Shown in pieces: positions 63,095-64,000 of a stretch of 64,000 bases of DNA. Made by a program: the position numbers and the translations under genes. Position 1 is the stretch's first letter. Every line of letters begins with the position of its first letter. The notes beneath the pieces are model-generated. The model was not told the DNA's origin. It ran no database searches and worked only from the letters and a program-made list of their open reading frames with translations. Location: positions 248,001 through 312,000 of the forward strand of contig NZ_CANLYI010000003.1 in the NCBI RefSeq assembly GCF_947495255.1. Direction: 5' to 3'. This stretch comes from an uncultured Winogradskyella sp. GTDB taxonomy: Bacteria; Bacteroidota; Bacteroidia; Flavobacteriales; Flavobacteriaceae.

Positions 63095-63379
63095 AGACAA
63101 GTATTATCTGTTTCTCAAACTGAATTTGAAGATATAAAAATATGGCATTCAGCACTACAGAATGAATTAAATATAAATGGACTTTCAAAATACAACGGTT
63201 CAATTGCTATAATGCTGCATAGTATTGATGGTAAACGAATTATTGACGAAAAAATCTCAGGTAATAACAATTCAAATACTATAAAACTCCCAACTATAGA
63301 TATTACTGCAGGTGTTTATATTCTAATAATAGAATCAGATACGTATTCATACACAACTAAATTTTGTATTGAGAATTAA
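63095..63379 (+). pseudogene. orphan T9SS type A sorting-domain fragment
   Basis: An open stretch of 94 codons begins right after an in-frame TAG at 63092-63094 and ends at TAA 63377-63379, without a plausible start. It reads ...QVLSVSQTEFEDIKIWHS, ALQNELNINGLSKYNGSIAI, SIDGKRIIDEKISG, ITAGVYILIIESDTYSYTTKF. This is the pattern of a C-terminal type A sorting domain (compare KIYPNPV...LNI...G-Y-I-L-x-I), with the expected PNP motif replaced by WHSAL. It has no N-terminal cargo and no signal peptide, so it is the remnant of a larger secreted protein whose front has been lost. It fills most of the 388-bp gap between CcsBA and the trans-sulfuration gene. Confidence 0.75.
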
Positions 63380-63427
63380 GATTCTACTGACTATTTTCAT
63401 TAATTTTATTAAATTAATAATTATAAG

Positions 63428-64000
63428 ATGTCAGAAAACAAGAATCTTGGTTTAAACACCATTTGTGCACATATTGGAGAAGTAAAAGATGAACAATTTA
63501 AAGGTGCAATTTCACCAATGTACTTAAGTTCATCTTATGAGTATTTAGATGTTGACGTAAAACGTTACCCTCGTTATTTTAATACACCAAATCAAGAATT
63601 TTTAGCTAAAAAAATAGCAGCTTTAGAACATACAGAAACCGCAATGATTTTTGGGTCTGGTATGGCTGCAATTAGCACTATGTTTTTAGCATTTTTAAAA
63701 CAAGGTGACCATCTTGTGGTTCAGAATACATTGTATGGAGGAACCGTTAATTTTATAAAAGAAGAATTTCCAAAATACGGCATAGAATTTACGTTTACGA
63801 ACGGTTATAAAGTTGAAGATTTTGAGGTTGCTATACAAAGTAATACCAAACTCATTCATATTGAAACTCCTTCTAATCCTTTATTAACTATTACAGATAT
63901 TAAAGCAATTGCAAAATTCGGTAAGTCTCAAGGGATTTTAACTTCTATAGACAATACGTTTGCATCACCTGTAAACCAAAAACCTATGGATTTAGGTATA
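63428..64000 (+). CDS. trans-sulfuration PLP enzyme (cystathionine synthase / lyase family), 5' part
   Basis: The first 191 codons of a Cys/Met-metabolism PLP-dependent enzyme; the gene continues past the window. It begins NLGLNTICAHIGEVKDEQFK, then has GAISPMYLSSSYEYLDVDV and RYFNTPNQEFLAKKIAALEH. The PLP-phosphate loop is MIFGSGMAAISTMFLAFL (about 76-93), then DHLVVQNTLYGGTVNF. The PLP-ring Asp is in LTSIDNTFASPVNQ (about 174-187); the catalytic Lys lies beyond the end of the window. It could be cystathionine gamma-synthase, gamma-lyase or methionine gamma-lyase; the visible part does not decide. Confidence 0.93.
   Translation, partial: MSENKNLGLNTICAHIGEVKDEQFKGAISPMYLSSSYEYLDVDVKRYPRYFNTPNQEFLAKKIAALEHTETAMIFGSGMAAISTMFLAFLKQGDHLVVQNTLYGGTVNFIKEEFPKYGIEFTFTNGYKVEDFEVAIQSNTKLIHIETPSNPLLTITDIKAIAKFGKSQGILTSIDNTFASPVNQKPMDLGI

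Overview
The window looks like chromosome from a marine member of the Flavobacteriaceae (phylum Bacteroidota). The evidence is low GC, -7 promoter boxes of the TAnnTTTG type, secreted proteins ending in type IX secretion (T9SS) sorting domains, lipoproteins with acidic residues after the lipobox Cys, and many flavobacterial families (DUF2911, TIGR03643, tandem LAB_N, DUF3124, a CcsB-CcsA fusion). I found no rRNA or tRNA genes, CRISPR array, phage or complete insertion sequence. The species cannot be named from this sequence.

Region 1 (1-10230, all minus strand) is a photobiology block. One operon starts at 10151 and reads TetR-type regulator, UbiB/ABC1 kinase, flavin-reductase-like protein, SDR-DUF2867 protein, a 49-residue zinc-knuckle protein (DUF2256), DASH cryptochrome, iron-sulfur (6-4) photolyase, and a divergent photolyase homologue. 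A second operon starts at 1555 and reads an unrecognised 143-residue protein, a TIGR03643 protein, folE (pterin synthesis) and a gene cut by the window edge. Both first genes are preceded by a 42-bp element identical at 39 of 42 positions, which argues that the two operons form one regulon, probably light-responsive. This is the most interesting system in the window.

Region 2 (10400-25400) is mixed. It holds a DUF2911 protein, a catabolic-looking group (Gfo/Idh/MocA oxidoreductase, Na+ symporter with a 39-residue membrane partner, secreted PIG-L deacetylase) with an AraC regulator upstream, a DUF4272 protein, and a siderophore-interacting reductase and a secreted tandem-OsmC protein that share an upstream motif next to a Crp/Fnr regulator. 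A GEVED/T9SS protein and small membrane proteins follow.

Region 3 (25500-41750, mostly plus strand) has core genes (pyrG, yidC, mnmA) mixed with surface and accessory genes: fasciclin lipoprotein, MORN-like protein, T9SS subtilase, nitronate monooxygenase family, acyltransferase, DUF3124-MarC pair, MATE pump and PAP2 phosphatase. It also holds a decayed GNAT pseudogene, dispersed REP-like repeats and a 33-bp palindrome.

Region 4 (41735-50512) contains a GT2 / tandem LAB_N / GT39 operon that looks like a lipid-linked sugar transfer pathway, then meaB and a second DUF2911 gene. An apparently self-regulated ECF sigma factor follows, with an anti-sigma-like protein and a secreted Met-Pro/Trp-Gly repeat protein, and then an M23 peptidase.

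Region 5 (50509-64000) has transport and ion-channel genes (APC permease, CorA, MscS), then Maf, a UbiA prenyltransferase, a KdsC-like phosphatase and a DUF2520 protein on the minus strand. On the plus strand are a truncated haemoglobin, mscL, the CcsBA cytochrome c maturation fusion, an orphan T9SS sorting domain, and the 5' part of a trans-sulfuration enzyme that runs off the window.
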